64,000 nucleotides of DNA from Alteromonas sp. V450 (GCF_001885075.1 NZ_MODU01000004.1:1612001-1676000); one strand, 5' to 3'. Shown: positions 44,114-54,142, counted from the first letter of the stretch. Numbers and translations are program-made. Notes: generated by a model not told the origin, from the letters alone.

Positions 44114-44140
44114 CTTTAGATGAACTGAAAGTTTCAATAT

Positions 44141-46318
44141 CTATAAAGGGATGCCAGCAAGATGCAGCACAAAGCTGTACTCTAACGCTGTCGATTCAAA
44201 GCGCTTAAATCGGCCTGACGCTCCTCCGTGCCCGGCATCCATATCGGTTTTAAACAATAGAAGATTGTCATCAGTTTTAAATTCACGCAGTTTTGCAACC
44301 CATTTCATTGGCTCAAAATACTGTACTTGTGAGTCATGCAGCCCCGTTGTTACTAACATATTCGGATAGTCCTGAGCCACAATTTGATCGTAAGGTGAGT
44401 ACGAAAGCATGTAATCAAATTCAGCCTTATTAGCAGGGTTTCCCCACTCTGTGTATTCCCCAGTTGTTAACGGGATCGTTGCATCACTCATTGTCGTGAC
44501 GACATCGACAAACGGCACGTGTGCACTGACGCCTCGGTAAAGCTGAGGCTCCATATTAACAACGGCTCCCATTAATAAACCGCCAGCACTTCCCCCCATG
44601 GCGAATAGGCGTTTTTTGTCTGCATAACGCAGCGCTACCAAACTTTTACTCACATCAATAAAATCAGTAAAAGTATTCATTTTTTTGTGCATTTTACCGT
44701 CTTCATACCACTCACGACCGAGCATTTGCCCGCCACGAATGTGTGCTATCGCCACCACAAAACCTCGGTCGAGTAACGACAACCAGCTGCTTCTAAAGGT
44801 CGGGTCAATCGTTGAACCGTATGAACCATATGCATATTGGTAAAGCGGAGCAGTTCCGTCTTTATTAAATTTATCTCGACGGTAAACGAGAGAGACAGGC
44901 ACTTGTGCGCCATCTCGAGCCTCAATCATCAGGCGCTCTGACACATAGTTTTCGGCATCAAAGGCATCTGAAACACGGGTCTGCTTTTTAATCTCAGTAT
45001 CTAGCGTATCGAGGTTGATATCCACGATTGAGCCTGGAGTCGTCAACGAGCTGTAATATAACCTTACCGTATCGGTATCAATTTCAGGATTATCCCTGAA
45101 GTAAGCGCCGTAAATTGGATCTTGTGTAGGTATTACGTTTTGCTCTTTGGATGTTAGATTATGTACAACTAAGCGCAGCATGCCGTTTTCTTTCTCTTTT
45201 ACTACAAGATGGTTTTTAAACACCTCTATACTTTGTAGAAAGACATTTTGACGGTGGGGAACAACCTCTTCCCATTGTGATATATCACCCGTTGCCAACA
45301 CTGGCGCTCTCATCACTTTGAAATTCTTAGCATTAATGTTTGTCAGTACGTAAAAGAAATCACCAGACTTTGCGAGGCTATATTCCTGACCATCTTCTAT
45401 TGGTAAAAACATAGTTGTAGGTAAGGTAGGTTTGTTGGCATCGATAAGCGTAACGCCGGTTTTATCTGTGTTGTCGTGATGAATGAAAACAAAGCTGTTA
45501 TCTTTACTTTTACTTATGTAGGTATAAAACGTAGGGTCGGACTCTTCATATACGAGTACATCTTCTTTTTGTGATGTCCCAAGCTTATGACGGTACACTT
45601 GATAGCCAAGTAATGTTTGGGGATCTTTTTTTACATAAAACAAATGCAGGTTGTCATTTGCCCATACGACGCTCCCAGAGGTATCGGCTAACACATCATC
45701 TAACTTTTCTCCGTTAGCTAAGTTTTTAACATAGATAGTATATATTCTGCGGCTCAGTGTATCTTCTGAGTAGGCTAGTAGGTCATTACTCGGGCTCACA
45801 GCATAGCTTCCGATGCTAAAATAATCGTGTCCTTGTGACATAACGTTGGCATCGAGTAAGGTTTCTGGTTCAGCGTCTAGCGTTTTTTTACGTAGGTAAG
45901 CGGGGTATTCATTTTCCCCTGAAAACACGGAATAATACCAGTAACCATTCGTAAACACCGGTACTGTAGAATCATTTTTTTCAACGCGAGATGACAGCTC
46001 GTTGTAAAGTTTATCTCTCGTTTCTTTCAATGGTGCTAGCACGTTTTCAACGTATGCATTTTCTTTTTCAAGGTGTTCAAGAACGTCTGTATTGGTGCGG
46101 GCGTCGTCTCTCATCCAATAGTAATTATCAACCCTAGTTACATTATGAGCAGACAGTTCGTGCGGCTGTTTTCTTGCCACTGGCGCTTTAACATGAGTAT
46201 TGAGCACTATTGGTTTAGACATCGTATCTACCTGTGGGTTAATTTCACTCACCTTGCTGCTATCACTACATGCAGATACTAATCCCCCTGCAGCGAGTGC
46301 TATCCATAAATATTTCAT
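44141..46318 (-). CDS. oligopeptidase B (S9 family), predicted lipoprotein
   Basis: A serine peptidase of the prolyl-oligopeptidase family that cuts small peptides after Arg or Lys. The N-terminal beta-propeller starts near NVTRVDNYYWMRDDAR. The C-terminal hydrolase has the nucleophile in MGGSAGGLLMG and the histidine in AGHGGASGRF. The ATG at 46318 is preceded by TAGGA at good spacing and gives 725 residues; an ATG at 46360 adds 14 residues and lacks this. With the shorter start the first 17 residues form a lipoprotein signal ending LVSAC, so the enzyme is probably anchored in the envelope, unlike cytosolic PtrB of E. coli. Confidence 0.9.
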   Translation of the reverse strand: MKYLWIALAAGGLVSACSDSSKVSEINPQVDTMSKPIVLNTHVKAPVARKQPHELSAHNVTRVDNYYWMRDDARTNTDVLEHLEKENAYVENVLAPLKETRDKLYNELSSRVEKNDSTVPVFTNGYWYYSVFSGENEYPAYLRKKTLDAEPETLLDANVMSQGHDYFSIGSYAVSPSNDLLAYSEDTLSRRIYTIYVKNLANGEKLDDVLADTSGSVVWANDNLHLFYVKKDPQTLLGYQVYRHKLGTSQKEDVLVYEESDPTFYTYISKSKDNSFVFIHHDNTDKTGVTLIDANKPTLPTTMFLPIEDGQEYSLAKSGDFFYVLTNINAKNFKVMRAPVLATGDISQWEEVVPHRQNVFLQSIEVFKNHLVVKEKENGMLRLVVHNLTSKEQNVIPTQDPIYGAYFRDNPEIDTDTVRLYYSSLTTPGSIVDINLDTLDTEIKKQTRVSDAFDAENYVSERLMIEARDGAQVPVSLVYRRDKFNKDGTAPLYQYAYGSYGSTIDPTFRSSWLSLLDRGFVVAIAHIRGGQMLGREWYEDGKMHKKMNTFTDFIDVSKSLVALRYADKKRLFAMGGSAGGLLMGAVVNMEPQLYRGVSAHVPFVDVVTTMSDATIPLTTGEYTEWGNPANKAEFDYMLSYSPYDQIVAQDYPNMLVTTGLHDSQVQYFEPMKWVAKLREFKTDDNLLLFKTDMDAGHGGASGRFKRFESTALEYSFVLHLAGIPL

Positions 46319-46482
46319 TTTTATTCCTATTGTGTATTTGACGCGCTTTTGTATTTTCATGCTACGGTAACTAAATCTACAGACAATAGTCTACAGTGGT
46401 AGTATCGCCTAAAGGCGCTTGACAAGATAAAAGTGTTACGAAGTATGTAAGGCAGCAAGCATGTAAGCTAATTCGAAACGAA

Positions 46483-46506
46483 AACAAGCGCTAAAAAGCG
46501 CTTGTT
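46483..46506 (-). terminator. intrinsic terminator of fadR
   Basis: AACAAGCGCT (46483-46492) and AGCGCTTGTT (46497-46506) pair perfectly with a four-base loop. On the minus strand TTTTCGTTTCG continues. It lies about 30 bases beyond the fadR stop. Confidence 0.8.
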
Positions 46507-46536
46507 CTACTCAAAAAGGACGTTGGACGTCAAATT

Positions 46537-47247
46537 CTAGTCGACTAAATCTTTTGGCATTTCGTCGCGGATCTGCATCCACACTTTTCCACTTTCTATA
46601 CCGTATTTTCTAACCACTACAGGAACGCGATCGTAATCGCCCTTCTCTGCTATTTCTAACAAATCAGCATAGTACTTATTCGCAACATCTCTCGCCTGCT
46701 GATGAGAAAAGAAATAACCACCAATTCGTGAATATAGCCCTCTAAATCCGTTCATCATTAAAACGAAAACGTTGTTTTTTGAAGCTAACGCAAGATCGTG
46801 GGTCATTTGATAATCAAATTGCGCAAATGCTAACCCCTCTTGCTCTACGTTTTTGTATCGCGCAATTATCTGTGCAGATTCTTCTGGGTTATTTCGGATT
46901 GCACCACGAATGAATACGGCACTTAGATTAGTTCTGGCCGCTAAGAGGTTATCAACGAGTTCAGGGATACCCTCTTGATCCAACCTGGCTAGCGTTTCCA
47001 AGATATTAAGACCACACGTTTCCCAGAAATTATTTACTTTCGTTGGTTTACCGTGCTGTATTGTCAGCCAGCCATCTCGTGCTAAACGTTGCAATACTTC
47101 GCGAAGTGTTGTTCGCGTTACGCCAATGAGTTCAGACAATTCTCGTTCCGCGGGCAATATTGTGCCGGGAGGAAAGCGTCCACTCCAAATTGATTCCACA
47201 ATGTATTCTTCGGCAAATCCAGCGGGACTCTGGGCCTTATAAATCAT
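46537..47247 (-). CDS. fadR: fatty acid metabolism regulator FadR (GntR family)
   Basis: Represses fatty-acid degradation genes and activates unsaturated fatty-acid synthesis; long-chain acyl-CoA releases it from DNA. Residues 1-70 are the winged HTH ([40 protein letters not shown]), nearly identical to E. coli FadR; the C-terminal part is the acyl-CoA-binding helical domain. The start at ATG 47247 ([15 protein letters not shown]) matches the E. coli N-terminus and gives 236 residues. A start 34 codons upstream would run through a FadR-like operator and adds unrelated sequence. It is divergent from nhaB, the same neighbour as in E. coli. Confidence 0.96.
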   Translation of the reverse strand: MIYKAQSPAGFAEEYIVESIWSGRFPPGTILPAERELSELIGVTRTTLREVLQRLARDGWLTIQHGKPTKVNNFWETCGLNILETLARLDQEGIPELVDNLLAARTNLSAVFIRGAIRNNPEESAQIIARYKNVEQEGLAFAQFDYQMTHDLALASKNNVFVLMMNGFRGLYSRIGGYFFSHQQARDVANKYYADLLEIAEKGDYDRVPVVVRKYGIESGKVWMQIRDEMPKDLVD

Positions 47248-47279
47248 AACTAATCGCCTGCACGTTATTGTTATTTTGT

Positions 47280-47296
47280 AACTGATTGTACCAGAT
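47280..47296 (-). promoter_or_regulatory. FadR-operator-like site upstream of fadR
   Basis: On the minus strand ATCTGGTACAATCAGTT matches 14 of 17 positions of the E. coli fadB operator as I recall it (ATCTGGTACGACCAGAT). It lies 33-49 bases upstream of the fadR ATG at 47247, which points to autoregulation and supports that start. Confidence 0.65.
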
Positions 47297-47676
47297 GCCC
47301 ATTTACTATCACAACGGTTAATAGCGCGTCCAGCAAAGGTTTTTAACATTTTGTTAAAAAAAACCGATGGATATGCTTAAAGAATCCGTTTTGCAAACAC
47401 ACATTGGTCAGTAATCATTCAAATTACAGATTATTTTTTATTGTCTATCAAAAAATCAGCAAAAATTCAGTGACTTTCATAGTGTGGGGTCTGTGATTTG
47501 CTTTCTCAAGGCGTTAATATCATGTACGCTTAATTTCCGACTATAATGACAGCAACAAAACCGCAGACAACACGAGACATCTCAAATGAGGAAGCGGTTT
47601 ATGTATGCAATAACCGGAACTACAAAAGATAAAGATGCATAATTTGCGTGCTTTGTTGTAAAAGGAACAGGAACTG
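47297..47676. other. fadR-nhaB intergenic region
   Basis: About 380 bases holding the divergent promoters of fadR and nhaB. It contains an inverted repeat TTTTAAC-N5-GTTAAAA at 47341-47359 and several AT tracts. A short TTGGTCAG element at 47404-47411 resembles only half of a FadR site. I see no gene here. Confidence 0.5.
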
Positions 47677-49251
47677 ATGCAAACCTCTATGATCGCTTCG
47701 ATCTATTCGAATTTCCTGGGACATGCGCCCGACTGGTACAAGAAAACCATCATTGCTTTTCTTATCGTCAACCCGTTCATATTTATGGTGGACCCGTACA
47801 TTGCTGGGTGGACACTCGTCATTCAGTTTATCTTCACCCTTGCTATGGCACTAAAATGCTACCCGTTGCAACCAGGCGGATTATTGCTTATTGAATCGAT
47901 GTTCATCGGAATGACCACACCAGGTCATATGATGCATGAGATAGAGGTCAATCTAGAAGTGCTTCTCTTGCTAGTTTTCATGGTAGCAGGCATTTACTTC
48001 ATGAAAGACCTTTTGATGTTTCTTTTTACGAAGCTCGTTATAAAGGTACGTAACAAACTCGTCCTTTCACTTGCCTTTATCTTTGCTTCAGCCTTTCTAT
48101 CTGCATTTCTAGACGCGCTTACCGTTGTTGCGGTCATCATTAGCGTAGGATTGGGTTTCTACTCAATTTACCACAAAGTAGCGTCTGGAAAAGAGTTTCA
48201 CTCTGATCACGATCACACAAGTGATGACGAGTTAGGTAGTCATGATCTTGAAGACTTCCGAGCGTTTCTTCGCAACCTAATGATGCATTCTGCCGTGGGC
48301 ACGGCGCTTGGTGGCGTAATGACGATGGTGGGCGAACCTCAAAACTTGATTATCGCAGACAAAGCCGGTTGGGATTTCGTTGAGTTTTTCATCCGTATGG
48401 CACCGGTAACATTGCCGGTATTTGTGTGTGGTCTGCTTACAACTGTTGTACTGGAAAAAACTGGCCTGTTTTCTTACGGCGCTAAACTACCTTCAGCGGT
48501 ACGACAGATATTGGTCGATTACAACGAACACATGGACAAAGGCCGCAGCAAGCGCGAAAGCGCTAAATTAGTGGTTCAAGCATTAATTGGAATTTGGCTA
48601 ATCATCGGTCTTGCCACTCACATGGCGTCGGTAGGTCTTATTGGTCTTTCTGTTATTGTACTTGCTACGTCGATGAGCGGTGTAATTGAAGAGCATGCCC
48701 TAGGAAAAGCCTTCGAAGAAGCACTGCCTTTTACTGCACTACTTTGCGTCTTTTTTGGTGTTGTAGCGGTTATCATTGACCAAGGCCTTTTCCAGCCAGT
48801 CATCCATTGGGTGCTGTCGTTTGAAGGCGAAACGCAAATGGTAATGTTCTATCTCGCTAACGGTGTGCTGTCTATGGTGAGTGACAATGTTTTTGTCGGT
48901 TCTGTGTATATCACAGAGGTAACTGCGGCCTTAGAAGCGGGTCAAATTACGCGCGACCAATACGATATGCTTGCTGTAGCAATTAACACAGGTACAAACT
49001 TACCAAGTGTTGCAACGCCGAATGGCCAAGCTGCTTTCTTGTTTTTGCTTACATCAGCTATTGCGCCGCTGTTGCGTTTATCGTACGGCCGCATGGTAAT
49101 GATGGCTTTACCGTACACTATTGTACTGACTATCGTTGGCTTGGTGGCAACGTACGTTGGACTTGCCGACGCTACTCAGGTGTTATACGACATGCATCTT
49201 ATCGAGCACCACACCGCAGCTGAAGCGGGTGCTCAAGCGGTCGGTCATTAA
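47677..49251 (+). CDS. nhaB: Na+/H+ antiporter NhaB
   Basis: A 524-residue inner-membrane antiporter that exports sodium in exchange for protons, useful in seawater. The N-terminal [22 protein letters not shown] and [25 protein letters not shown] closely follow E. coli Nha[16 protein letters not shown] and [14 protein letters not shown] sequence ([19 protein letters not shown]) form conserved transport segments. A histidine- and aspartate-rich loop ([11 protein letters not shown]) near residue 170 is cytoplasmic or periplasmic and could sense cations. AGGAACAGGAA precedes the ATG. dsbB follows after three bases, as in E. coli, so they are one operon. Confidence 0.95.
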   Translation: MQTSMIASIYSNFLGHAPDWYKKTIIAFLIVNPFIFMVDPYIAGWTLVIQFIFTLAMALKCYPLQPGGLLLIESMFIGMTTPGHMMHEIEVNLEVLLLLVFMVAGIYFMKDLLMFLFTKLVIKVRNKLVLSLAFIFASAFLSAFLDALTVVAVIISVGLGFYSIYHKVASGKEFHSDHDHTSDDELGSHDLEDFRAFLRNLMMHSAVGTALGGVMTMVGEPQNLIIADKAGWDFVEFFIRMAPVTLPVFVCGLLTTVVLEKTGLFSYGAKLPSAVRQILVDYNEHMDKGRSKRESAKLVVQALIGIWLIIGLATHMASVGLIGLSVIVLATSMSGVIEEHALGKAFEEALPFTALLCVFFGVVAVIIDQGLFQPVIHWVLSFEGETQMVMFYLANGVLSMVSDNVFVGSVYITEVTAALEAGQITRDQYDMLAVAINTGTNLPSVATPNGQAAFLFLLTSAIAPLLRLSYGRMVMMALPYTIVLTIVGLVATYVGLADATQVLYDMHLIEHHTAAEAGAQAVGH

Positions 49252-49254
49252 ACG

Positions 49255-49782
49255 ATGCGTGGTATAATACATAGCATCAGCCAGTGGGCAGAGCACAAGT
49301 CGTCATGGCTTGTGCTTTTTGCCACGTCATTGGCACTTGAGATTGCCGCTCTTTATTTCCAATATGGCATGGGTTTAAAACCATGCATTATGTGCATTTA
49401 TCAGCGAACTGCCATGTACGGTATTGTGTTATCAGCGCTTATCGTCCTCGTTAAAAATAACGGGTTTACACGCATGTTCGGCTTCTTGGGTTGGGCTGTC
49501 TCAGCTGGGTGGGGCTTCATAATTGCAAGAGAGCATGTCGATATACTTACCGCTTCGAACCCGTTTTTTGCCAGCTGCGAAATAGTGCCTAATTTTCCAT
49601 CATGGCTACAGCTTCATGAATGGTTACCGGCTGTGTTTGCCGCCGAAGGTGACTGTTTAGAAGACACTTGGCAGTTTTTGTCTATGGGAATGGCTGAGTG
49701 GATGCAAATCATCTTTGCTGCTTACTTTGTCGTTTTTGCGATAGTGTTTGCCTGCCGCATACTGGATAAAAAACCCTTTTGA
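49255..49782 (+). CDS. dsbB: disulphide bond formation protein DsbB
   Basis: Inner-membrane quinone reductase that reoxidises DsbA. It has four membrane helices in 175 residues. The first redox pair is Cys44-Cys47 (PCIMC) and the second Cys108 and Cys134 (ASCEIV and EGDCLE), matching the spacing in E. coli. It follows nhaB by three bases. Its stop overlaps the TTG start of the GNAT gene, so the three form one transcript. Confidence 0.95.
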   Translation: MRGIIHSISQWAEHKSSWLVLFATSLALEIAALYFQYGMGLKPCIMCIYQRTAMYGIVLSALIVLVKNNGFTRMFGFLGWAVSAGWGFIIAREHVDILTASNPFFASCEIVPNFPSWLQLHEWLPAVFAAEGDCLEDTWQFLSMGMAEWMQIIFAAYFVVFAIVFACRILDKKPF

Positions 49783-50330
49783 TAGACTTATCCATTTTAC
49801 CGTCTCGGCTACCTCCTATCCAGACGGAACAAGGCCCCCTATCTATTCAGCGCATTGCAGAGAAACACTGTTATGCGCTTTGCGAGGCTGGACAGCAATC
49901 AATCCACCATGTAAAGCCTTGGTTTGGTTCATCAGTTTGTCCTGTTACGCCTGCCTTATCTAAACAGTGCATTATAAACATGGAGAAAGACCGCGATACT
50001 GGCTATGGCCTAACTTATTTGCTTATGCATGAAGATAAATGCTTGGGAATGGGTATTGTTAATCATATTAACCACACACATCTTACTGCAAACCTTGGTT
50101 ATTGGCTCAGGCCCGATGCCTGCGGCAAGGGATTAGCGACCGCGCTTTGTAACACACTAAAGAAACTCGCATTTTCTCAAATGAATTTGCATAGGTTGGA
50201 ATGCCTTGTAGAACCTAACAACAAGGCAAGTATTCGTGTAGCTGAACGTATTGGCGGAATAAAAGAGGGGCTATGTCGAAAACGTATATTTGGCCGTGAT
50301 GCTCTTCTCTTTGCCATTACTAATGATTAG
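49779..50330 (+). CDS. GNAT-family N-acetyltransferase (RimL type)
   Basis: A 183-residue acetyltransferase. The acetyl-CoA loop is LRPDACGKGLATALCNTL, and the C-terminal RLECLVEPNNKASIRVAERIGGIKEGLCR is typical of the RimL/RimJ group that acetylates ribosomal or other N-termini. It begins at TTG 49779, overlapping the dsbB stop by four bases (TTGA). The role is unknown; the overlap implies co-expression with nhaB and dsbB. Confidence 0.8.
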   Translation: MIDLSILPSRLPPIQTEQGPLSIQRIAEKHCYALCEAGQQSIHHVKPWFGSSVCPVTPALSKQCIINMEKDRDTGYGLTYLLMHEDKCLGMGIVNHINHTHLTANLGYWLRPDACGKGLATALCNTLKKLAFSQMNLHRLECLVEPNNKASIRVAERIGGIKEGLCRKRIFGRDALLFAITND

Positions 50331-50346
50331 CGTCCAGTTTCCCCCG

Positions 50347-50841
50347 CTAGTCTATATCTTCTAAAGGCCAGATTGCGATGTAATCTTCAAAGTTGTTGAG
50401 GTCCACATCGGTTTCAAACACGGTTTTGTTTCGCACCGACATACCTTTTGCATGCATTACGTGTTTCTTACCTTTATTAAGCAAGGGGTGCCAAGAGGGA
50501 ATTCCCCTCCCCTCATAAAGTCGACGATAGGTACAGCTGTTCGGCATAAAGAAAATATCTTTTAAGTTTTCTTTAGTTAGCTTTACACAATCTGGCACCA
50601 GCTCTGTACGCCTTTCATATTGTGTGCATTCACACTTTTTTGTATTCAAATACGAGCACACAATATTGGTGTAATGAATTTTTTCATTTTCATTTATATG
50701 GTCGGTAACTTCGTATTCTTCCACCGCATCATCGTCTATAAACTTTTGCAGACAACATTTACCACAACCATCGCATAACGACTCCCATTCCTTTTGGGAC
50801 ATTTCCTCTAAAGTCTTCGCTTCCCAAAACGCTACTGTCAT
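50347..50841 (-). CDS. ycgN: YcgN family cysteine-cluster protein
   Basis: A 164-residue protein of the UPF0260/YcgN family. Conserved cysteines are in LCDGCGKCCLQKF (three near the N-terminus), CSYLNTKKCECTQY, PDCVKL and NSCTYRRLYEGRGIPSWHPL. They may bind an iron-sulphur cluster or zinc. Its start overlaps the stop of the FAH-family gene (ATGA), so it is translationally coupled in the ycgL-ycgM-ycgN type operon. Function is not established. Confidence 0.9.
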   Translation of the reverse strand: MTVAFWEAKTLEEMSQKEWESLCDGCGKCCLQKFIDDDAVEEYEVTDHINENEKIHYTNIVCSYLNTKKCECTQYERRTELVPDCVKLTKENLKDIFFMPNSCTYRRLYEGRGIPSWHPLLNKGKKHVMHAKGMSVRNKTVFETDVDLNNFEDYIAIWPLEDID

Positions 50842-51506
50842 TCTGCTATCACCTCAGTGCTGACAGCGAGGTAGCCTTCTAAAGACGCTTCAACCCTATC
50901 TGCTGGAAGAAGTTCACCCACGCCTTTGGGTGTGCCGGTAAGGATAACGTCACCGCTGTCTAGGGAAAATTGGGATGACATGTGTGCGATTAGGGGGATA
51001 ACTTTATGCAGCATGAGTTCAGTATGCCCCGTCTGTCTAATCTTGCCGTTTATGGCCAAGGTAAAACGAAGGTCATCAAGGTTATTTACCTTGCTTATGG
51101 GAACAAAGCCAGAAAGTGGTGCGCTGTTGTCAAACGACTTCGCCCTTTCCCAGGGCTGCCCCTGCGCCTTAAGCTCAGCCTGAACCTCGCGAAGGGTTAA
51201 ATCAAGACCAAGTCCAACACCCCATATCGCGGCTTTTACGTCATCATCACTGGCATTCTTCAATGGTGCCTTTAGCAGAACGGCGACTTCAAGCTCGTTG
51301 TGACACTCGCCTTTGTCGGTAGGAATGGCAATGGGCTTCTGCATATGACATAAGGCAGCCTTTGGCTTCATAAACAACAATGGCGCTTCAGACACCACCG
51401 CGTTCATTTCCTGTATGTGATCCAAGTAGTTTCTGCCTATGCATAGCACTTTGCCAACGGATAGGGCGATGTTATTACCCTGAGAATCAATATGTTGATA
51501 TGCCAT
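50838..51506 (-). CDS. ycgM: fumarylacetoacetate hydrolase family protein (YcgM)
   Basis: A 222-residue FAH-fold enzyme. Metal-binding residues lie in the GECHNELEVAVLLK and WGVGLGLDLTLREVQ regions; the C-terminal VILTGTPKGVGELLPAD is diagnostic. Relatives hydrolyse acylpyruvates or decarboxylate oxaloacetate. The start at ATG 51506 (MAYQHIDSQG), with AAGG upstream, is chosen; an upstream start at 51575 would read 69 bases into the transglycosylase gene. It shares one base with that gene's stop (TAATG). Confidence 0.9.
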   Translation of the reverse strand: MAYQHIDSQGNNIALSVGKVLCIGRNYLDHIQEMNAVVSEAPLLFMKPKAALCHMQKPIAIPTDKGECHNELEVAVLLKAPLKNASDDDVKAAIWGVGLGLDLTLREVQAELKAQGQPWERAKSFDNSAPLSGFVPISKVNNLDDLRFTLAINGKIRQTGHTELMLHKVIPLIAHMSSQFSLDSGDVILTGTPKGVGELLPADRVEASLEGYLAVSTEVIAE

Positions 51507-52588
51507 TAGTAACCTTGATTTATTCTTTCTGATAGATATCCAACCGAAATACCAAAATAAGAAGACCGATTCCACTTCATCAGTGTATGAAAATTGTTGT
51601 ACACCAAGTAAATTCGACCCTTTTCACCATCAGGCATGATAAGTGATGCATTGATGTCGGCATTAGGAAGATCACTTCCATCGTAACGCTTCACACCATT
51701 CTCGTTCCAAAAAGAGAGCGGCTTCATAGAAGATTGTGAGAGTCCTGAAAATGGTACAGGTTGGGTAAGCTTGACTTGGCGCCCCCACGTTCCTTTATGG
51801 TTCCAGCCTTCAGAAGACAAGTAGTTAGCAATCGACGCAAACACATCTGCGGTGGTACCCCAAATATCCTTTCTACCGTCACCATCGTAGTCTACCGCGT
51901 AATTAAGAAATGATAAGGGCATGAATTGCGTTTGCCCCATCGCACCAGCCCAAGATCCCTTGAACGCTTCTACGTCAACATGCCCTTCATTAAGTATTTG
52001 TAGTGCGGCAAAGAAATTATCCTTAAACAGTTTCTCTCGTCTACCTTCATAAGCCAAAGATGCCAATGCTGATAGCACACTAAAGTTGCCTTGAATTTTA
52101 CCAAAGTTAGATTCGTTCCCCCACAGCGCAACAATAAAGCGGGCCTGAACACCATACTTTTGAGCAATTTCTTCCAACAATACTTTGTGTTCATTGTATT
52201 GCTCTATCGCCTGCTTCACTTTCCAATCAGGCACTCTTGTTGCTAAATATTCGTCCAACGTTACCTTTTTCTCTGGTTGGCTTTTGTCAGACTTTACAAC
52301 CGTCGGTCTAAACCTAATGTTAGCAAATGCTAATTCAAGCTTTGCCTGATCCAAGCCTCTTTCAGTTGCTTCTTTTTTTAGTTGAGCAACGTAACTCATG
52401 AAGCCACCTTCGTTTAGGCCGTAGTCACTGCTTGGTTGATGTTCAGCATACGCACTTAGTGAAAAGCTCAGGCTCAAACTCAATAAAAGTACGGCAAATT
52501 TGAGCGAATTAGTCCATAACATTCGAGTGATATACGTTAATCGTGTTGATATTGTGCCTAAGACACGGTTGATAACTTTTACAGGCAT
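51506..52588 (-). CDS. lytic murein transglycosylase (MltB/SLT_2 type)
   Basis: Cleaves the glycan strand of peptidoglycan to form 1,6-anhydromuramic ends. The catalytic glutamate is in ALWGNESNFGKIQGNF. The family block AMGQTQFMPLSFLNYAVDYDGDGRKDIW and the C-terminal IYLVYNNFHTLMKWNRS match the SLT_2 (MltB-like) fold. A signal peptide ends near SAYAEHQ after the hydrophobic run LKFAVLLLSLSLSFSLSAYA. An ATG at 52588 is taken as the start, seven bases after ycgL. A TTG at 52630 would overlap ycgL, and an ATG at 52522 would put the signal peptide right at the N-terminus. It lies within the ycgL-ycgM-ycgN operon. Confidence 0.88.
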   Translation of the reverse strand: MPVKVINRVLGTISTRLTYITRMLWTNSLKFAVLLLSLSLSFSLSAYAEHQPSSDYGLNEGGFMSYVAQLKKEATERGLDQAKLELAFANIRFRPTVVKSDKSQPEKKVTLDEYLATRVPDWKVKQAIEQYNEHKVLLEEIAQKYGVQARFIVALWGNESNFGKIQGNFSVLSALASLAYEGRREKLFKDNFFAALQILNEGHVDVEAFKGSWAGAMGQTQFMPLSFLNYAVDYDGDGRKDIWGTTADVFASIANYLSSEGWNHKGTWGRQVKLTQPVPFSGLSQSSMKPLSFWNENGVKRYDGSDLPNADINASLIMPDGEKGRIYLVYNNFHTLMKWNRSSYFGISVGYLSERINQGY

Positions 52589-52595
52589 AGCAATT

Positions 52596-52892
52596 TTAAA
52601 ACTTCTTGTCAGGCGTTTTTGAAAGTCCAAGGGATTCGCGATGCTGCTCTAACAGATTATCTTCCTTGGGAGGCATCTGAAGATAAAAACCTTTATCTTC
52701 TAGCTCATCGATAAGCTTTTGCTTATCAACCAAGCCGAGTTTTTCACGCTTCTCTAGGGCAATAATGGTCACTAATTCAGGGCGACCAAACTTCGCCATC
52801 AGCGGCTCAGGTACATCTTCAAAATGATCTTTTTTAGGCACGTACAAATACATGCCTTCTTTTTTTCTCGTTTTATAAACTGCGCATAACAT
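52596..52892 (-). CDS. ycgL: YcgL family protein
   Basis: A 98-residue protein matching YcgL of gammaproteobacteria: [38 protein letters not shown], then [26 protein letters not shown]. The N-terminal strand and the YLYV motif are conserved. Function is unknown. It leads the operon with the transglycosylase, ycgM and ycgN, and lies about 80 bases after the rnd stop on the same strand. Confidence 0.93.
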   Translation of the reverse strand: MLCAVYKTRKKEGMYLYVPKKDHFEDVPEPLMAKFGRPELVTIIALEKREKLGLVDKQKLIDELEDKGFYLQMPPKEDNLLEQHRESLGLSKTPDKKF

Positions 52893-52971
52893 AGATTTTT
52901 ACTCGTTTCTTTTATTTCGTTCGTTTTGTGTCCACGGCCTGTTAAAACGTTGCGTTATTTGCCTTACCCTA

Positions 52972-54126
52972 TCATGCAGGCACGTCGCCGAGTAACCGAA
53001 TTACGTGCGAACGGAATAATGGCTCTCGCCATGTTGATAAAACGTCAGGCTTCAAACCCTGTACACGGGTTTCGTCAACAGAAAACCAATACCATTTTAG
53101 CAGTTGATTAAGCTGTTTTTTAGAGGCAATGACGTCACTATTTACCTCGTTGTCTTTTGCAATTTGCTCGCTGATGGCTTTTAGTTCGGCCAACGTTTTC
53201 TTGTACTTGGCAATATCAATAAGTCGCAACACAACGGGTAGCCTCAGTTTTTCTGGCGTTTGTGCATATTTAGCTCTTGCCTCTTCAATTAGCGTAATGA
53301 TGGTATCGCCATAACGCCGTATCGACTGATGGTTTATTCCGTTAATTCGAGAAAGGCCCGATTTACTATCAATAAGACGCTGCGCGGCTTCAAACAAGTG
53401 CCCTTCTTTAAATACAAAGTTTAATGCTAGGTCTTTTTTACGCGCAGTATGTAAACGCCATGCTGCTAACGCCTGTAACACAGTGAGCTGCTCACTGTTT
53501 AAACGCCAGTTATTTTTTATGCTCAAATAAGCAAAATCTTCTGGCATGTGGGCGCGTTTTTTCTCTACTAACAACGCGATTTCTTGATAAATCCAATGTA
53601 CTTTGTCAATCTTTTGCACTTCGCTGACTAGCTGCTGATAGCATGGAAGCAGATACAACACATCATTTGCTGCATAGCTAAGTTGAGCTTCACGTAGGGG
53701 CCTTGCTAACCAGTCGGTTCGTGACTCCCCCTTATCTAATGAGATGTCACACATCAGCTCAACAAGCTTCGCGTAGCCCAATGAAGGCCCCATATCCAGA
53801 ATACTTCCAGCAATCTGCGTATCAAATACTGGCGTAGGCACGGTATCAAAGGCGGTAAGAAATGCTTCTATATCTTCGGAACACGAATGAAGTACCTTTA
53901 CAACATGAGTATTTTCCATGAGCTCGATAAACGGTCGCATGTCCTCTATAGCGAGGGGGTCGATAAGTACCAGCTGATGACCATCATAGAGCTGAATGAG
54001 ACCTAGATGAGGAGTAAGGGTTTTCGTTCTTACAAATTCGGTGTCTAAGGCTACAGCCTCCTGACGCTGTGCGGCAATGCACACTTTTTCGAGTTGTTCA
54101 GATGTTGTAATTAATTGATATTGCAT
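52972..54126 (-). CDS. rnd: ribonuclease D
   Basis: A 384-residue 3'-5' exoribonuclease that trims tRNA and other small RNAs. The DEDD motifs are visible: ALDTEFVR (ExoI), LHSCSEDIEAF (ExoII) and YAANDVLYLLPCYQQL (ExoIII). Two HRDC-like helical domains follow (from QLTVLQALAAWRLHTARKKDLALNF). The start at ATG 54126 (MQYQLITTS) is chosen because an upstream ATG at 54156 sits inside the fadD terminator. It is downstream of fadD, as in E. coli. Confidence 0.94.
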   Translation of the reverse strand: MQYQLITTSEQLEKVCIAAQRQEAVALDTEFVRTKTLTPHLGLIQLYDGHQLVLIDPLAIEDMRPFIELMENTHVVKVLHSCSEDIEAFLTAFDTVPTPVFDTQIAGSILDMGPSLGYAKLVELMCDISLDKGESRTDWLARPLREAQLSYAANDVLYLLPCYQQLVSEVQKIDKVHWIYQEIALLVEKKRAHMPEDFAYLSIKNNWRLNSEQLTVLQALAAWRLHTARKKDLALNFVFKEGHLFEAAQRLIDSKSGLSRINGINHQSIRRYGDTIITLIEEARAKYAQTPEKLRLPVVLRLIDIAKYKKTLAELKAISEQIAKDNEVNSDVIASKKQLNQLLKWYWFSVDETRVQGLKPDVLSTWREPLFRSHVIRLLGDVPA

Positions 54127-54142
54127 ATTTTTGCACAGTAAT

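Noticed and set aside
47404..47411. Second FadR site in the fadR-nhaB space
   Set aside because: Only a half-site (TTGGTCAG) is present; the other half does not pair.
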